DNA of 64,000 nt, taken from NCBI GenBank assembly GCA_964419935.1, contig CAYQQJ010000020.1:1-64000 (forward strand), given 5' to 3'. The notes below the pieces were generated by a model, which worked only from the letters and a program-made list of their open reading frames with translations, had not been told where the DNA came from and ran no database searches. Positions 51,373 through 60,490 of this stretch are shown piece after piece; the stretch's first letter is position 1; each line of letters starts with the position of its first letter. The position numbers and the translations under genes are program-made. The stretch is from CAYQQJ01 sp964419935. GTDB taxonomy: Bacteria; Pseudomonadota; Gammaproteobacteria; Pseudomonadales; Cellvibrionaceae.

Positions 51373-52970
51373 TCTTTGTCGACTCCAAATATCAGCGCGT
51401 TGGGATAGCGGTTAAGCTCTTCAGTCAAAGCATCAAAGGAGCGAGCCGCATCATCAATGGATTTGAGTGTTTCGATCATTTCATGATGCAACTCGGAATC
51501 CGGTGCCAGCGTGCGGTCAAAGGTTTTGAGCGTTTGCTGCATCTGCTGCAATGCGCTGTTGGCGCTGGCCATGGTTTCGTCCAGTGCTTTGGATGCGCTT
51601 TCGACATGGGACAAGGTATTGTCGAACTTCTGCGCCGTTTGCTGCTTTTCCAGCACCGCGAGCGAACGGTTCAGGCTTGCCATGCTGGCCGCCAGATCCT
51701 TGCCGATCGCGTCAAACGGCACCTTGTTCAGCTTGTCGATAACCGAGGCGAGTTCACGGCTCATTTGGTCCAGGGAATCATTCACGGTAGGAATAACGGA
51801 GTAATTTTCGAGGCGCACAAATTCGCCGGCGGCCTCATCCGTAAATGATAAGTCGATGTAGCGGGAGCCGGTCACCAGGTTGGCGGTTTTCAATTGTGCC
51901 CGCAGGCCCTGTCGCACCATTTCCTCCATGAAGTCGTCGGTTTCAGCGCGACTCGGGTCGGTATTGGGATAAAGCCTCTGCGGCTCCACCGCGATATAAA
52001 CATACAAACTCTTGGTGCCCTTATCTGCGTTGTCCAGGGCTACGTCGATCACCTCACCTATGGTGATGCCGCGATATTCCACCGGCGCGCCTATCGCAAG
52101 GCCACGCACGGATCCGCCAAACTTCAACAGATAGTAATACTCCAGACTGTAGCGACCGGCCAGTACCGCATCCTTGTCCTCATAAAGCAGAAATCGCTCG
52201 CCTTCCGCGGCCGTCGCGGTTCCGCCGAAGTCCACGGAATTCTCAAACGCAATGCCACCGGAAATCAGCGACGCCAGCGAGGACATTTGGGCTTTCAAGC
52301 CATCGGCACCGATGCTAAAACCGAAGCCGCTGACATTCCAGAAGCGGCTGCGGGTTTGAACCAATTGATGATACGGTGCGGGCACAAAGATATTCACTGC
52401 GACGTGGTCGCCGTTTTCCGCCAGATGGTAACTGGTGACTTCACCCACTTTGAATTGCCGGTAATAGACCGGCGAGCCAATGTCGAGGGAGCCCAATTCT
52501 TCGGCCTGCAGCACAAAGCTGCGGCCCTCCTCATCCGAGCGCACAGCCGGGGGGTCATCCAGGCCAACAAACACGGACTGATCGACACCGGGTTCGCCGG
52601 GATCCATCACGATATATACGCCGGAAATCAGCGTACCGATATTGGAAATACCGCTGGCGCTGACCCTGGGTGCGACTACCCAAAAGCGCGTGTTGCTGCC
52701 CAGATGGCGGGACACGCCCTGCTCCAGTTCGGCGATGACGCGTACTTGCCGAAGATCCGCCGTCAGTCGCACCGATGTCACCTTGCCGACTTCCACATCC
52801 TTCAAGCGTATTTTTGTCTTGCCGACTTCGATACCACTCGCACTGTCGAAAACAATTTCGACTTCAGTGCCGCGTTGTTCCCAGGCGCGATAGCCGAGCC
52901 CGAACGCAATCAAGAGTGCGGCAATAGGCACGATCCAGACGGGAGAAAGTTTGCTGAGTCGTTTTAACAT
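51369..52970 (-). CDS. pqiB: PqiB, three-MCE-domain intermembrane transport protein
   Basis: Encodes 533 residues. N-terminal membrane anchor (about 10-28; VWIVPIAALLIAFGLGYRAW), three MCE domains (starting near GTEVEIVFDSASGIEVGKTKIR, RSFVLQAEELGSLDIGSPVYYR, YYLLKFGGSVRGLAIGAPVEYRGI), then a helical C-terminus with coiled-coil heptads (about 400-520). Forms a periplasm-spanning hydrophobic tunnel for lipids between membranes. Middle gene of pqiA-pqiB-pqiC. Confidence 0.94.
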   Translation of the reverse strand: MLKRLSKLSPVWIVPIAALLIAFGLGYRAWEQRGTEVEIVFDSASGIEVGKTKIRLKDVEVGKVTSVRLTADLRQVRVIAELEQGVSRHLGSNTRFWVVAPRVSASGISNIGTLISGVYIVMDPGEPGVDQSVFVGLDDPPAVRSDEEGRSFVLQAEELGSLDIGSPVYYRQFKVGEVTSYHLAENGDHVAVNIFVPAPYHQLVQTRSRFWNVSGFGFSIGADGLKAQMSSLASLISGGIAFENSVDFGGTATAAEGERFLLYEDKDAVLAGRYSLEYYYLLKFGGSVRGLAIGAPVEYRGITIGEVIDVALDNADKGTKSLYVYIAVEPQRLYPNTDPSRAETDDFMEEMVRQGLRAQLKTANLVTGSRYIDLSFTDEAAGEFVRLENYSVIPTVNDSLDQMSRELASVIDKLNKVPFDAIGKDLAASMASLNRSLAVLEKQQTAQKFDNTLSHVESASKALDETMASANSALQQMQQTLKTFDRTLAPDSELHHEMIETLKSIDDAARSFDALTEELNRYPNALIFGVDKE

Positions 52971-53016
52971 GGGGCGTCAGATTCGCTCGGATTCAAGGTT
53001 CATTCCTGATTAACGG

Positions 53017-54282
53017 TTAATCAACGGGGACATTGGAAGTTCCAGGCCGCTCCACTCGCTGTCCATCCCACAGAAGACGCGGATCGAAAGTGTGCGTGGC
53101 GAACATCGTCAGTACGACGACTCCGCCAAAGGCAACAATGGCGCCGTGGGGTTCAACGTGGCCAAACAGGCCGAATTGTACCAAGGCCACCAACAGCGTG
53201 ACGACAAATACGTCCACCATGGACCAGCGCCCCACAAGCTCAATGGCGCGAAACAGATTCTGTTGCTGCCTGGTCTCCATGGACACGCCGCGCTTCACGG
53301 CCCAGAGCAAATAGGTCAGCACAACCAGCTTGGCGATAGGCACGATGATGCTCGCCACAAAAACCACGATCGCCGCCCACCAGGAACCTTCCTGTATCAG
53401 GGCGACCACACCGGAAAATATGGTGTCTGTACGGGTAACGCCGAACGAGGTGAACGACATAATCGGCAAAACGTTCGCAGGAATGTAGAGAATGGCGGAC
53501 GCCAACAGCAGTGCCGCCGTTTTCTGAAAACTGTGGGGAATGCGCTCGTGCAGCTGCTCGTGGCAACGGGGGCAACGCTGCTCCCGGCGGACAATGCTGC
53601 GCCCCACCAGCGCTTGGCAGGTGGTGCAGGCAAACACCGGCTCGTCGGGTTGCTCAACAAAATAGTTTTCCCGGTGCAGCCAGGTCCAAATCTGCCGTCG
53701 ATCCATCACAAAGTATGCGCCCACCAATGCGGCCACCACAAAGAAGAACGAGTACATCGCCGGCCCCGGCACAATAGCCGCGGTCTCGGCGAGCTTTACC
53801 ATGCTCACCAACACTGCCAAGGCAAAAATTTCCAACATACTCCAGGGCTGCATTACCACCAGCCAGCGGAAAACCTGGATTTGCCCCGGCAACCTGCGCT
53901 GCAACCGGTAGGGAATCAACAAGTACAGCAAGCCGGTGATCTCAAGCAACGGCATCAGCACAATGGTGACAAAAACCAGAGCAGCCAATAACCACTGCCC
54001 GTGTTCCGTCAAAGCAATAACGCCGGACAGGATACTGGCTTCCTGGTACATGCCCGCGGCTTTCAGAGCCAGAAAAGGAAAACTGATACTGACAATAAAA
54101 AGTATCGCAGCGGCCAGAGTGTATGCGGTTGCAAAATCCAGCCAGCGCGGGCGATACAAATACAGCGCAGAGCCGCAGTTTTCACAGGCCAATGTGGCCT
54201 TGACAGCCTGGTTGGTTGGCGCCGTTTGCACGTGTCCGCAGCGATGGCAGGCGAGCCAGTCTTTTCGTTCGGCATGGATCAT
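53017..54282 (-). CDS. pqiA: PqiA, inner-membrane component with two PqiA domains
   Basis: Encodes 421 residues with two homologous halves. Each begins with a CxxC-type zinc ribbon (CHRCGH...CENCGS and CTTCQA...CPRCHE) and has four membrane helices (for example AAAILFIVSISFPFLALKAAG; LLLASAILYIPANVLPIMSF). Probable inner-membrane entry/exit of the Pqi lipid-transport system, 46 bp upstream of pqiB. Confidence 0.94.
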   Translation of the reverse strand: MIHAERKDWLACHRCGHVQTAPTNQAVKATLACENCGSALYLYRPRWLDFATAYTLAAAILFIVSISFPFLALKAAGMYQEASILSGVIALTEHGQWLLAALVFVTIVLMPLLEITGLLYLLIPYRLQRRLPGQIQVFRWLVVMQPWSMLEIFALAVLVSMVKLAETAAIVPGPAMYSFFFVVAALVGAYFVMDRRQIWTWLHRENYFVEQPDEPVFACTTCQALVGRSIVRREQRCPRCHEQLHERIPHSFQKTAALLLASAILYIPANVLPIMSFTSFGVTRTDTIFSGVVALIQEGSWWAAIVVFVASIIVPIAKLVVLTYLLWAVKRGVSMETRQQQNLFRAIELVGRWSMVDVFVVTLLVALVQFGLFGHVEPHGAIVAFGGVVVLTMFATHTFDPRLLWDGQRVERPGTSNVPVD

Positions 54283-54351
54283 TGTTGGCGCTCAGGCACC
54301 TCAATTGATTCGAAGATAAAAACAGTTGCCAGAATAATGCCCCAGCACCCG

Positions 54352-54424
54352 TACCCCGGATGAAGTGCAACGCAATCCGGGGTAACCAGCGGCAGGTCTT
54401 CCCGAATTCCGTTGCACTCCATCC
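54352..54424. repeat. BIME-like pair of inverted repeat units
   Basis: TACCCCGGAT / ATCCGGGGTA (54352-54384) form a hairpin. Its unit GGATGAAGTGCAACGCAATC recurs inverted at 54404-54424 with three changes. No gene in 54283-54485. Confidence 0.6.
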
Positions 54425-54485
54425 AGGCTACGCTCTCCTCTACCTCTCAGATAGAATTTGACACGGCCACCGGAGCAACCGACTG

Positions 54486-55745
54486 TTATTCGGTGGCAAT
54501 AGCCGCCAAACGCTTTTTCAGCCAGGCCTGCTCATTGACGAATGTCATCCCGGCATTGCGCAACCAGCGCACACCGGGCGCTTCGGCAGCGAACAGCCGC
54601 TTGAACGACTCCATGGTGGCCATCGCGGCCATATTGTGCACCTGTCGTCGTCGCTCATAACGTTTGAGGATGGAGCAATCGCCAAGAAAAACCTTACGCT
54701 GGCAAGCGCGCAAAATTTCTTCGCCCAGCACCTTGGCATCACGCAACCCCAAATTGACGCCCTGCCCCGCCAGTGGATGCAAGCTATGGGCGGCGTCGCC
54801 GACCAGCGCCACACGGGGCTGCCAGTAGCGCACCGCATGGCGCTGTTGCAGAGGGATTGCGTGGCGCTGGTCCGCGTGAAGAACACGACCCAAACGATGT
54901 TCGAACGCGTTGCCCAGCCGCTGGCAGAAACTCTCATCATCCAGCGCCATCAGCTCGTCGGCCTCTTCAGTCACGATGGACCAGACGATCGAGGAATAGC
55001 AGCTTTCAGCGGTGGATTTGGCCGCACCTGTGGGAGACACCTGCAAAGGCAGAAAGGCCAGCGGACCGGAGGTCTGGAACCGCTGCCATGCGGTAAATTC
55101 ATGACTGCGCTCGGTGCGCACAGTGGTCACTATGGCGGAATGACCGTAGTCCCATGCGCGGGTACGAAACCCGGCCATTGCGCGAATCGTCGAGGTGGCG
55201 CCATCCGCCGCCACAAGCAGCCGCGTGTGAAGCGTCTCGCCATTATCGAGCTCGACAGTCACAGGTTCCCGCGAAGTTGCTGCATCAGGAACTGCAAAAT
55301 TCTGGAGCCGGTGGCCAAACTTGCAGCGCACCCCCGTCGCCGCCAGCTCTTCCTGCAGGCGTTGATGCAATGCCGCAACCGCCACGCTGTTTTCGACAAT
55401 GTGGCCCAGCACCGGCTGATGCAGTTGCTCGCTGTTGAATTGGATGCTGCCGGTGCCCTCCCCGTCCCACACCTGCATGGCACGGTAGGGGCAGGCGCGC
55501 ATGGCACTGATTTTCGGCCAGACGTTCAGATATTCCAGCAGCTCCTGGGAGCCTGGACTAAGGGCCACCACGCGGGGGTCAAATTGCTCGCCACTGTAGG
55601 TCGCAGGGGCGGGCGCAGCGTCGAGCAGTACAATGCGCAAGTCTGGTTGTTTCTGGCTGAGGTAACAGGCGAGAGTCGCCCCCACCAGGCCAGCACCGGC
55701 AATCACCAGATCACATTCAGTCGGCTCGAGTTTGCCTGATGTCAC
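54486..55745 (-). CDS. ubiI: ubiquinone-biosynthesis FAD hydroxylase UbiI
   Basis: Encodes 419 residues; FAD monooxygenase of the UbiH/COQ6 family adding a ring hydroxyl in ubiquinone synthesis. Dinucleotide motif LVIAGAGLVGATLACYLS near the N-terminus, FDPRVVALSPGSQELLEYL, and ALVGDAAHSLHPLAGQGVNLGLRDA. Start GTG 55745 after AGAGAG, avoiding about 56 unrelated residues upstream. The ygfB-pepP-ubiH-ubiI order is that of E. coli, which is why the second hydroxylase is called UbiI; assignment to ring carbon (C5) follows from that order. Confidence 0.9.
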   Translation of the reverse strand: MTSGKLEPTECDLVIAGAGLVGATLACYLSQKQPDLRIVLLDAAPAPATYSGEQFDPRVVALSPGSQELLEYLNVWPKISAMRACPYRAMQVWDGEGTGSIQFNSEQLHQPVLGHIVENSVAVAALHQRLQEELAATGVRCKFGHRLQNFAVPDAATSREPVTVELDNGETLHTRLLVAADGATSTIRAMAGFRTRAWDYGHSAIVTTVRTERSHEFTAWQRFQTSGPLAFLPLQVSPTGAAKSTAESCYSSIVWSIVTEEADELMALDDESFCQRLGNAFEHRLGRVLHADQRHAIPLQQRHAVRYWQPRVALVGDAAHSLHPLAGQGVNLGLRDAKVLGEEILRACQRKVFLGDCSILKRYERRRQVHNMAAMATMESFKRLFAAEAPGVRWLRNAGMTFVNEQAWLKKRLAAIATE

Positions 55746-55788
55746 GATGCATCTCTCTTTAAATAGATCATGTTCACATTGATCCTGT

Positions 55789-57075
55789 TCACTCCAGCTC
55801 CGCGATAGACAGCCGTGCACGGGGCTGGGAGCGACCAGCCATTTGCGCGAGAAAAGCTTCGCGCCAACCGCTGACCAACTCCAGAGAAACCAGCCCGAGG
55901 TTTCGCCCGGCAATGACAGCAGGCTGGCGCGCGGCGAAAATGCGAATAAAACTGTCGCTCAAGCTCACGGTGGCCAGCTGATCGTTTTTCTGCTGCCGTT
56001 CGTATTCCTGCAGCAGGCCCAAACTGCCCAATGGCTTGCCCGCTGCTGCGCCGCTGGCGAGCAGCTGAGCCAGTCGCGCAGCATCCCGCAGCGCCAGGTT
56101 AAACCCCTGCCCCGCCACCGGGTGCAAAAAATGAGCGGCGTTACCCATTAGGACCAGCGATGAGCGCACTTGTTCTTCCGCAAGCTGGAGCGACAAGGGG
56201 TAAACACTGCGGCGACTGACCCGCGTGAAATGCCCCAATCGATGACCGAATTCCTGCTGTAACACCTGCAGAAAAGTCTCGTCTGACCAGGCCTGCACTT
56301 CCGGCAGCATGTCCAGCGGGCGCGTCCACACCAGCGCGCTCTCTGTCTGGGCGGCGCCGGCCAAAGGCAGCAGTGCCAGCGGACCATTTGTGGTGAAACG
56401 CTCGAATGCGCGGCCTTTGTGGGGCTGTTCGAAAGCAACGTTGGCGATGATTGCGCACTGGCCGTAGTCCCGGGTGCGGCTGCCAACGCCCAATGCCGCC
56501 GCTAATGGAGAACCGGCTCCATCGGCAACGACAACCAGCTCGGCGCGCAACTCGTACGGCTTGTTCTGACGCTGCGCCACAACCTGCATGCCGCCACGAA
56601 GGGGTGTGAGACGCGAGACCTCTACCGGCGAACACAATTCTATATTGGGTGTGGCCTGCAGCCGTTCCAGCAAGCTGTGCCCGATGGCGCTGTTGGGCAC
56701 CACATAGCCGAGCGGCTTGCCGCCATTGTCCGCCGCGTTAAAGCGCGCGGCACCGAAGTGCCCGCGGTCGGAGACATCGATCTGTTCAATAGGAGAAGCT
56801 TGGTGCCGCAGGCCAGACCACAAACCCAGTTCATCGAACAGGTCTGCACTGGTTGGAGACAGGGCTGACGAGCGCCGGTCGAAACTCAGCTGGTCTGGCG
56901 CTGATGCCGAATGCGATGCGGCATCCGGTCCCGCAAATAATAACTGCGCCTCCAGCAAAACAATCTGTTTTTGTGGCAGCACCCGGGCGAGCAAAAGCGC
57001 CAGAGACGCACCCACCATGCCCCCGCCGATAATCGCAATATCCGTTGTCTGTTGGGATTCCACCACTGCCGTCAA
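55789..57075 (-). CDS. ubiH: ubiquinone-biosynthesis FAD hydroxylase UbiH
   Basis: Encodes up to 428 residues, UbiH/UbiF family. IAIIGGGMVGASLALLLARV (FAD), FDRRSSALSPTSADLFDELGLW, LVVADGAGSPLAAALG and VLMGNAAHFLHPVAGQGFNLALRDAARLA. The TTG at 57075 overlaps the pepP stop; GTG 57066 or 57063 are alternatives. Acts on the C6 hydroxylation in the E. coli pathway. Followed by ubiI after 43 bp. Confidence 0.9.
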   Translation of the reverse strand: MTAVVESQQTTDIAIIGGGMVGASLALLLARVLPQKQIVLLEAQLLFAGPDAASHSASAPDQLSFDRRSSALSPTSADLFDELGLWSGLRHQASPIEQIDVSDRGHFGAARFNAADNGGKPLGYVVPNSAIGHSLLERLQATPNIELCSPVEVSRLTPLRGGMQVVAQRQNKPYELRAELVVVADGAGSPLAAALGVGSRTRDYGQCAIIANVAFEQPHKGRAFERFTTNGPLALLPLAGAAQTESALVWTRPLDMLPEVQAWSDETFLQVLQQEFGHRLGHFTRVSRRSVYPLSLQLAEEQVRSSLVLMGNAAHFLHPVAGQGFNLALRDAARLAQLLASGAAAGKPLGSLGLLQEYERQQKNDQLATVSLSDSFIRIFAARQPAVIAGRNLGLVSLELVSGWREAFLAQMAGRSQPRARLSIAELE

Positions 57076-58388
57076 GCGCTCGCCATCAGGCGTTCAATAT
57101 CCGCCTGGGTTTTGGGTACGCCGCTGGTGAGTATTTCGCAGCCATCCTTGGTAATGACCACATCATCTTCAATGCGGATGCCGATGCCGCGCCACTTGCG
57201 CGCAACATCCATGTTACCGGGCGCGACATAAATGCCCGGCTCCACGGTCATCACCATTCCCGGCTCAAGAATTCGCCACTCGCCGCCGACCTTGTAATCA
57301 CCCACATCGTGCACGTCCATACCCAGCCAGTGACCAATGCGATGCATGTAGAACTGGCGATAGGCACCTTCCGCAATCAAATCCTCAAGCTTGCCCTGCA
57401 ACAGGCCGAGACGCAGCAGCCCCTCAGTAATCACGCGCACGGAAACGTCATGGGGCGCGTTCCAATGGTTGCCGGGGCGCAGCTCCGTAATGGCCGCCAG
57501 CTGGGCCTGCAGCACAATTTCATATAACGCGGCCTGGGGCTCGGTGAATTTACCGTTTACGGGAAAGGTCCGCGTAATATCGGCGGCGTAGCCTTCAAAT
57601 TCACAACCAGCATCAATCAGCACCAGGTCGCCGTCGCGCAACTTCTCGCTGTTTTCCACGTAATGCAGAATACAGCCGTTATCGCCACCGCCAACAATGC
57701 TGTTATAGGCAGGGAAGCGCGCACCTTTGCGCATGAATTCGTGCTGAATTTCCGCTTCCAATTGGTATTCGTACATATCCGGTTGGCTGGCCTGCATGGC
57801 GCGGACATGGGCCTCCGCGGAAATTTCCGCCGCACGGCGCATGGTGCGCAACTCGGCTGCGCTCTTGAACAGGCGCATATCGTGCAGAAAGTGGTCGAGA
57901 TCCATGAATTCACCGGGTGGCGTCGCACCAGCGCGAACCTTCGCGCGAATCCGATTGACCCACTCCATGACCTGCAGATCAAAATCACTGTCTTTGCCCA
58001 TGGCGTAGTAGACGCGCTCGCGGCCCTCAATCAGCCCCGGCAATATGTCATCGATATCGTCAATCGGGAAAGCGTCGTCCGCACCGTAGGCTTCGCAGGC
58101 GCCTTCGGGGCCGGCGCGATAGCCATTCCAGATTTCCTTTTCCATATTGCGCTCACGGCAGAACAGCACGTATTCACCGTGTTCCCGCCCGGGAATCAAT
58201 ACCAATACAGCTTCGGGTTCGGGGAAGCCGCTCAGGTAGAAAAAATCGCTGTCCTGGCGGAAATGGAATTCTGTGTCCCGGCTGCGGATCTTTTCGCGGC
58301 CCGACGCCAGCACCGCGATACTGTTGGGCTCCATCATGCCCATCAACATCTTGCGGCGACGTGCGAATTCCTGCTTGCTGACTATCAT
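57072..58388 (-). CDS. pepP: Xaa-Pro aminopeptidase
   Basis: Encodes 438 residues. Removes N-terminal residues before proline. Pita-bread metallopeptidase: metal-binding residues in VLIDAGCEFEGYAADITRTFPVNG, HRIGHWLGMDVHDVG, MVMTVEPGIYVA and IGIRIEDDVVIT. N-terminal creatinase domain (about 1-165; DFFYLSGFPEPEAVLVL). ATG 58388 gives the family N-terminus (SKQEFARRRKML); a TTG at 58409 overlapping the ygfB stop is less likely. Confidence 0.95.
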   Translation of the reverse strand: MIVSKQEFARRRKMLMGMMEPNSIAVLASGREKIRSRDTEFHFRQDSDFFYLSGFPEPEAVLVLIPGREHGEYVLFCRERNMEKEIWNGYRAGPEGACEAYGADDAFPIDDIDDILPGLIEGRERVYYAMGKDSDFDLQVMEWVNRIRAKVRAGATPPGEFMDLDHFLHDMRLFKSAAELRTMRRAAEISAEAHVRAMQASQPDMYEYQLEAEIQHEFMRKGARFPAYNSIVGGGDNGCILHYVENSEKLRDGDLVLIDAGCEFEGYAADITRTFPVNGKFTEPQAALYEIVLQAQLAAITELRPGNHWNAPHDVSVRVITEGLLRLGLLQGKLEDLIAEGAYRQFYMHRIGHWLGMDVHDVGDYKVGGEWRILEPGMVMTVEPGIYVAPGNMDVARKWRGIGIRIEDDVVITKDGCEILTSGVPKTQADIERLMASA

Positions 58389-58405
58389 CTGCGCGAGTAC
58401 CTCAA

Positions 58406-58981
58406 TCAATGAACCTGTTTTGACACCGACGCCGGATCGGGATTCAACTCGGCAAACAACGTCAGCACCGCCACGCGCACGTATTCCACCAGTTCCGCGT
58501 AGTAGTGCTCGTTTTCTTCCAAATCCTCTTCATCCAGCTTCGCCTGGGAAATCTGCGCAAGGTCGCGCAAGGCTTCCGCCACCTCTGCCGGCAAGCGGCT
58601 GCTGCCGTCCAGCCCGGATGCGCCCAACCCGTGGAGAAAGCCCTCGCACCAGCCGGCCAGGGCGTCAATGCGCTGGCTCAGGCTCAACTCGTCCGGCGGT
58701 AACATCAGGTCCAAAGGGCGGTTGTCGTCTTCAAGGCTGGCCAGGTTCTCTTTATAAAGCGCCAGGAAGATGGAGCGACTCTCGTCGTCGAATGCGGTTT
58801 CGATGTCGCTGTCCACCAGATCCATGAATTCAACCGCGGCGTTCAGCCATGCGGGATCATCAAGACGCTGGCCACCGCTCAAGCGGCCGCACAACATGCC
58901 CTGCAATTCGGCGGGTGTGGCAATGGACTGCAGTTTCAGCAGAAACTCCGCCCATTCATCGTATTGGGGTTGTGCAGTCAT
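58406..58981 (-). CDS. ygfB: UPF0149 family protein YgfB
   Basis: Encodes 191 residues, helical and acidic. Conserved pieces: PAELQGMLCGRLSGG, LDLMLPPDELSLSQRIDALAGWCEGFLHGLGASG, EVAEALRDLAQIS, EDLEENEHYYAELVEYVRVAVLTL. Known as an UPF0149 regulator-like protein; in Pseudomonas YgfB affects AmpC-related regulation. First gene of ygfB-pepP-ubiH-ubiI, divergent from the zapA side. Confidence 0.9.
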   Translation of the reverse strand: MTAQPQYDEWAEFLLKLQSIATPAELQGMLCGRLSGGQRLDDPAWLNAAVEFMDLVDSDIETAFDDESRSIFLALYKENLASLEDDNRPLDLMLPPDELSLSQRIDALAGWCEGFLHGLGASGLDGSSRLPAEVAEALRDLAQISQAKLDEEDLEENEHYYAELVEYVRVAVLTLFAELNPDPASVSKQVH

Positions 58982-59226
58982 AGGCTCCGCTCGTGTAGGT
59001 TGAAGAATCTCGCAATGCTATCACGAATCCCGCGCAAGCCGCTGTACAAGGCGTTTTCAAGCCCAGGCTGTCGCCAGTTTCCGTGCTCGCTCAATCATTT
59101 CGCGGTGGCAGTTCAAGGAATTTCTTACCAACAATTGACCCGTATCGAGGCTAGCCATATAGTAAGCAGTTGCAGTCACCCGCGCCCTGGCGCCGCGCTC
59201 GTATGCCATTCTTCGGTAAAGCACGT

Positions 59227-59436
59227 ATGACAGATAATTTTTTAGTGCGTATTGAAAATCAGCTTGATGAACTTATCGACCTCTGCGACAAACTGGCCAG
59301 AGAGAATGAGCTACTGCGTGCGCGCGAAGCCAGCTGGCAACAAGAACGTGCGCGACTGATTGAGAAGAACGACATCGCCCGCAGCCGTGTCGAAGCCATG
59401 ATTGTGCGGCTCAAAAGCCTGGCAGCTGAATCCTGA
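59227..59436 (+). CDS. TIGR02449-type ZapB-like coiled-coil protein
   Basis: Encodes 69 residues, almost entirely one coiled coil (IENQLDELIDLCDKLARENELL ... IARSRVEAMIVRLKSL). ATG 59227 was chosen; upstream frame extension is Arg/Pro-rich and unlike the family. 11 bp ahead of zapA, a constant pairing in pseudomonad-like bacteria, suggesting a role with ZapA at the FtsZ ring. Confidence 0.85.
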   Translation: MTDNFLVRIENQLDELIDLCDKLARENELLRAREASWQQERARLIEKNDIARSRVEAMIVRLKSLAAES

Positions 59437-59447
59437 GGAATCGAAGG

Positions 59448-59744
59448 GTGAAAGAGATTACTACACCGGTATTTGTACAAATTCTCGGTAAAGACTATCA
59501 AGTCGCCTGCCCACCCGAGGAGCGCCAAGCGCTGGCCCTGGCTGCGGAAGACCTGGACGCCCGCATGCGCAAGATCCGCAGCAGCGGCAGCGTCGTGGGG
59601 CTGGACCGCATCGCGGTCATGGCCGCCCTCAATCTGTGCCATGAACTCCACCAGTCCAACGCCCGCCACACCGACTCCGACAGCGGCCCGGTGCTCGAAC
59701 GCCTGGCGGAAAAGCTGGACCGGGCATTGGGGAGGGAGGGGTAA
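59448..59744 (+). CDS. zapA: cell division protein ZapA
   Basis: Encodes 98 residues. N-terminal beta-strand region (VFVQILGKDYQVACPPEERQAL) and C-terminal coiled coil (AALNLCHELHQSN ... LERLAEKLD). Bundles FtsZ filaments. GTG start at 59448 with GAAGG just ahead. Its stop codon abuts the 3' repeat. Confidence 0.92.
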   Translation: MKEITTPVFVQILGKDYQVACPPEERQALALAAEDLDARMRKIRSSGSVVGLDRIAVMAALNLCHELHQSNARHTDSDSGPVLERLAEKLDRALGREG

Positions 59745-60090
59745 GAAGCTGCAAGCTGCAAGCTGCAAGCTGCAAGTATAGGGAAAAGGGAAAAGGGAAA
59801 AGGGAAAAGGGAAAAGTATTGCCGTAGGGCGAAAAAGCGTCAAGCGCCTTCCGCCGTTCTAGTTAAGCAAGGTGGGCGCTGCTCACCGCAACCTGGTTGG
59901 CGTGTGTTCAACAGTATGCTCATTCTTTTGGCCGATCGTTTCAACCACGGTTTGCAGTCGACCGTCCCCCGAAACTTTCAGAACTGAACCAGTGATCCGC
60001 AAAACCAAAGCACGCCGCAAGTCTTTTCCCTTTTCCCTTTTCCCTTTTCCCAGCTTGTAGCTTGCGGCTTGCGCCTTTTCCTCTCGCCTC
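59745..60090. repeat. large inverted arrangement of GCTGCAA/GGGAAAA repeats, copies 4 and 5
   Basis: Just after the zapA stop: four AGCTGCAAGCTGCAA-type units (59747-59777), five GGGAAAA heptads (59779-59815) and GTAGGGCGAAAAAGC (59824-59838). About 200 bp on, the mirror image follows: TTTTCCC repeats (60022-60051) and AGCTTGTAGCTTGCGGCTTG (60052-60071). The whole could fold as one long hairpin upstream of the 6S RNA gene. No gene inside. Confidence 0.75.
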
Positions 60091-60149
60091 AGCTCGAGGC
60101 TGATAATCTTTCCCTAAAGTCAAGACTGTGCGGTCCGGTGTGGCATTGT

Positions 60150-60155
60150 TATACT
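60150..60155 (+). promoter_or_regulatory. -10 box of the 6S RNA gene
   Basis: TATACT six bases before the expected 6S start; the -35 region (about 60127-60132) is poor. Confidence 0.5.
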
Positions 60156-60160
60156 GAAGG

Positions 60161-60336
60161 TGCCTGGGGTGTTCGCCAGTTAATGAATCCCTGAGCCGAT
60201 AAGCGTTACCCCGGAGGTTTCCTCGCTCGTGTTGTGTGCATGTCCGCTCGACGGAAAGCCTAATATGCGACAGGGACCTCCCCCTTGAACTATCGGGTTC
60301 AAGGTATGATTAACAGCGGCACACTCGGGCTCTTAT
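60161..60336 (+). ncRNA. ssrS: 6S RNA
   Basis: Lies between zapA and the 5-FCL gene, where gammaproteobacterial ssrS is found. Recognisable conserved blocks: CCCTGAGCCGATA (60191-60203), GCATGTCCGCTCGACGGAAA GCCTAA near the middle, and CCCTTGAAC...GGGTTCAAGG in the 3' half. The 5' end (GCCTGGGGTGT) can pair with ACACTCGGGC at 60321-60330, closing the long stem. Binds sigma70 RNA polymerase and represses it in stationary phase. Ends are approximate. Usually cotranscribed with the 5-FCL gene. Confidence 0.85.
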
Positions 60337-60490
60337 TTTTCCCATAAAAGCTTTACCGATAAAAGCGATTTTCCGAATATCAGCGCGTTCCACAGAACGA
60401 GCTTGGGGCTTCATCAGCAAGCCTCTATCCAGCTCTTTGGAGTAGACTCTGAAGATATTCCACCCCTCGTCCAATACCACCCGCCAACAG

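Noticed and set aside
50437..51408. 323-residue plus-strand frame
   Set aside because: Begins inside the inverted-repeat element and continues antisense to pqiC.
53092..53991. 299-residue plus-strand frame opposite pqiA
   Set aside because: Full overlap with pqiA, which has clear zinc ribbons and membrane helices; the plus frame is His/Gln/Asn-rich shadow.
59779..59815. Regular GGGAAAA heptads considered as a CRISPR-like array
   Set aside because: Units are contiguous without spacers; it is a short tandem repeat.
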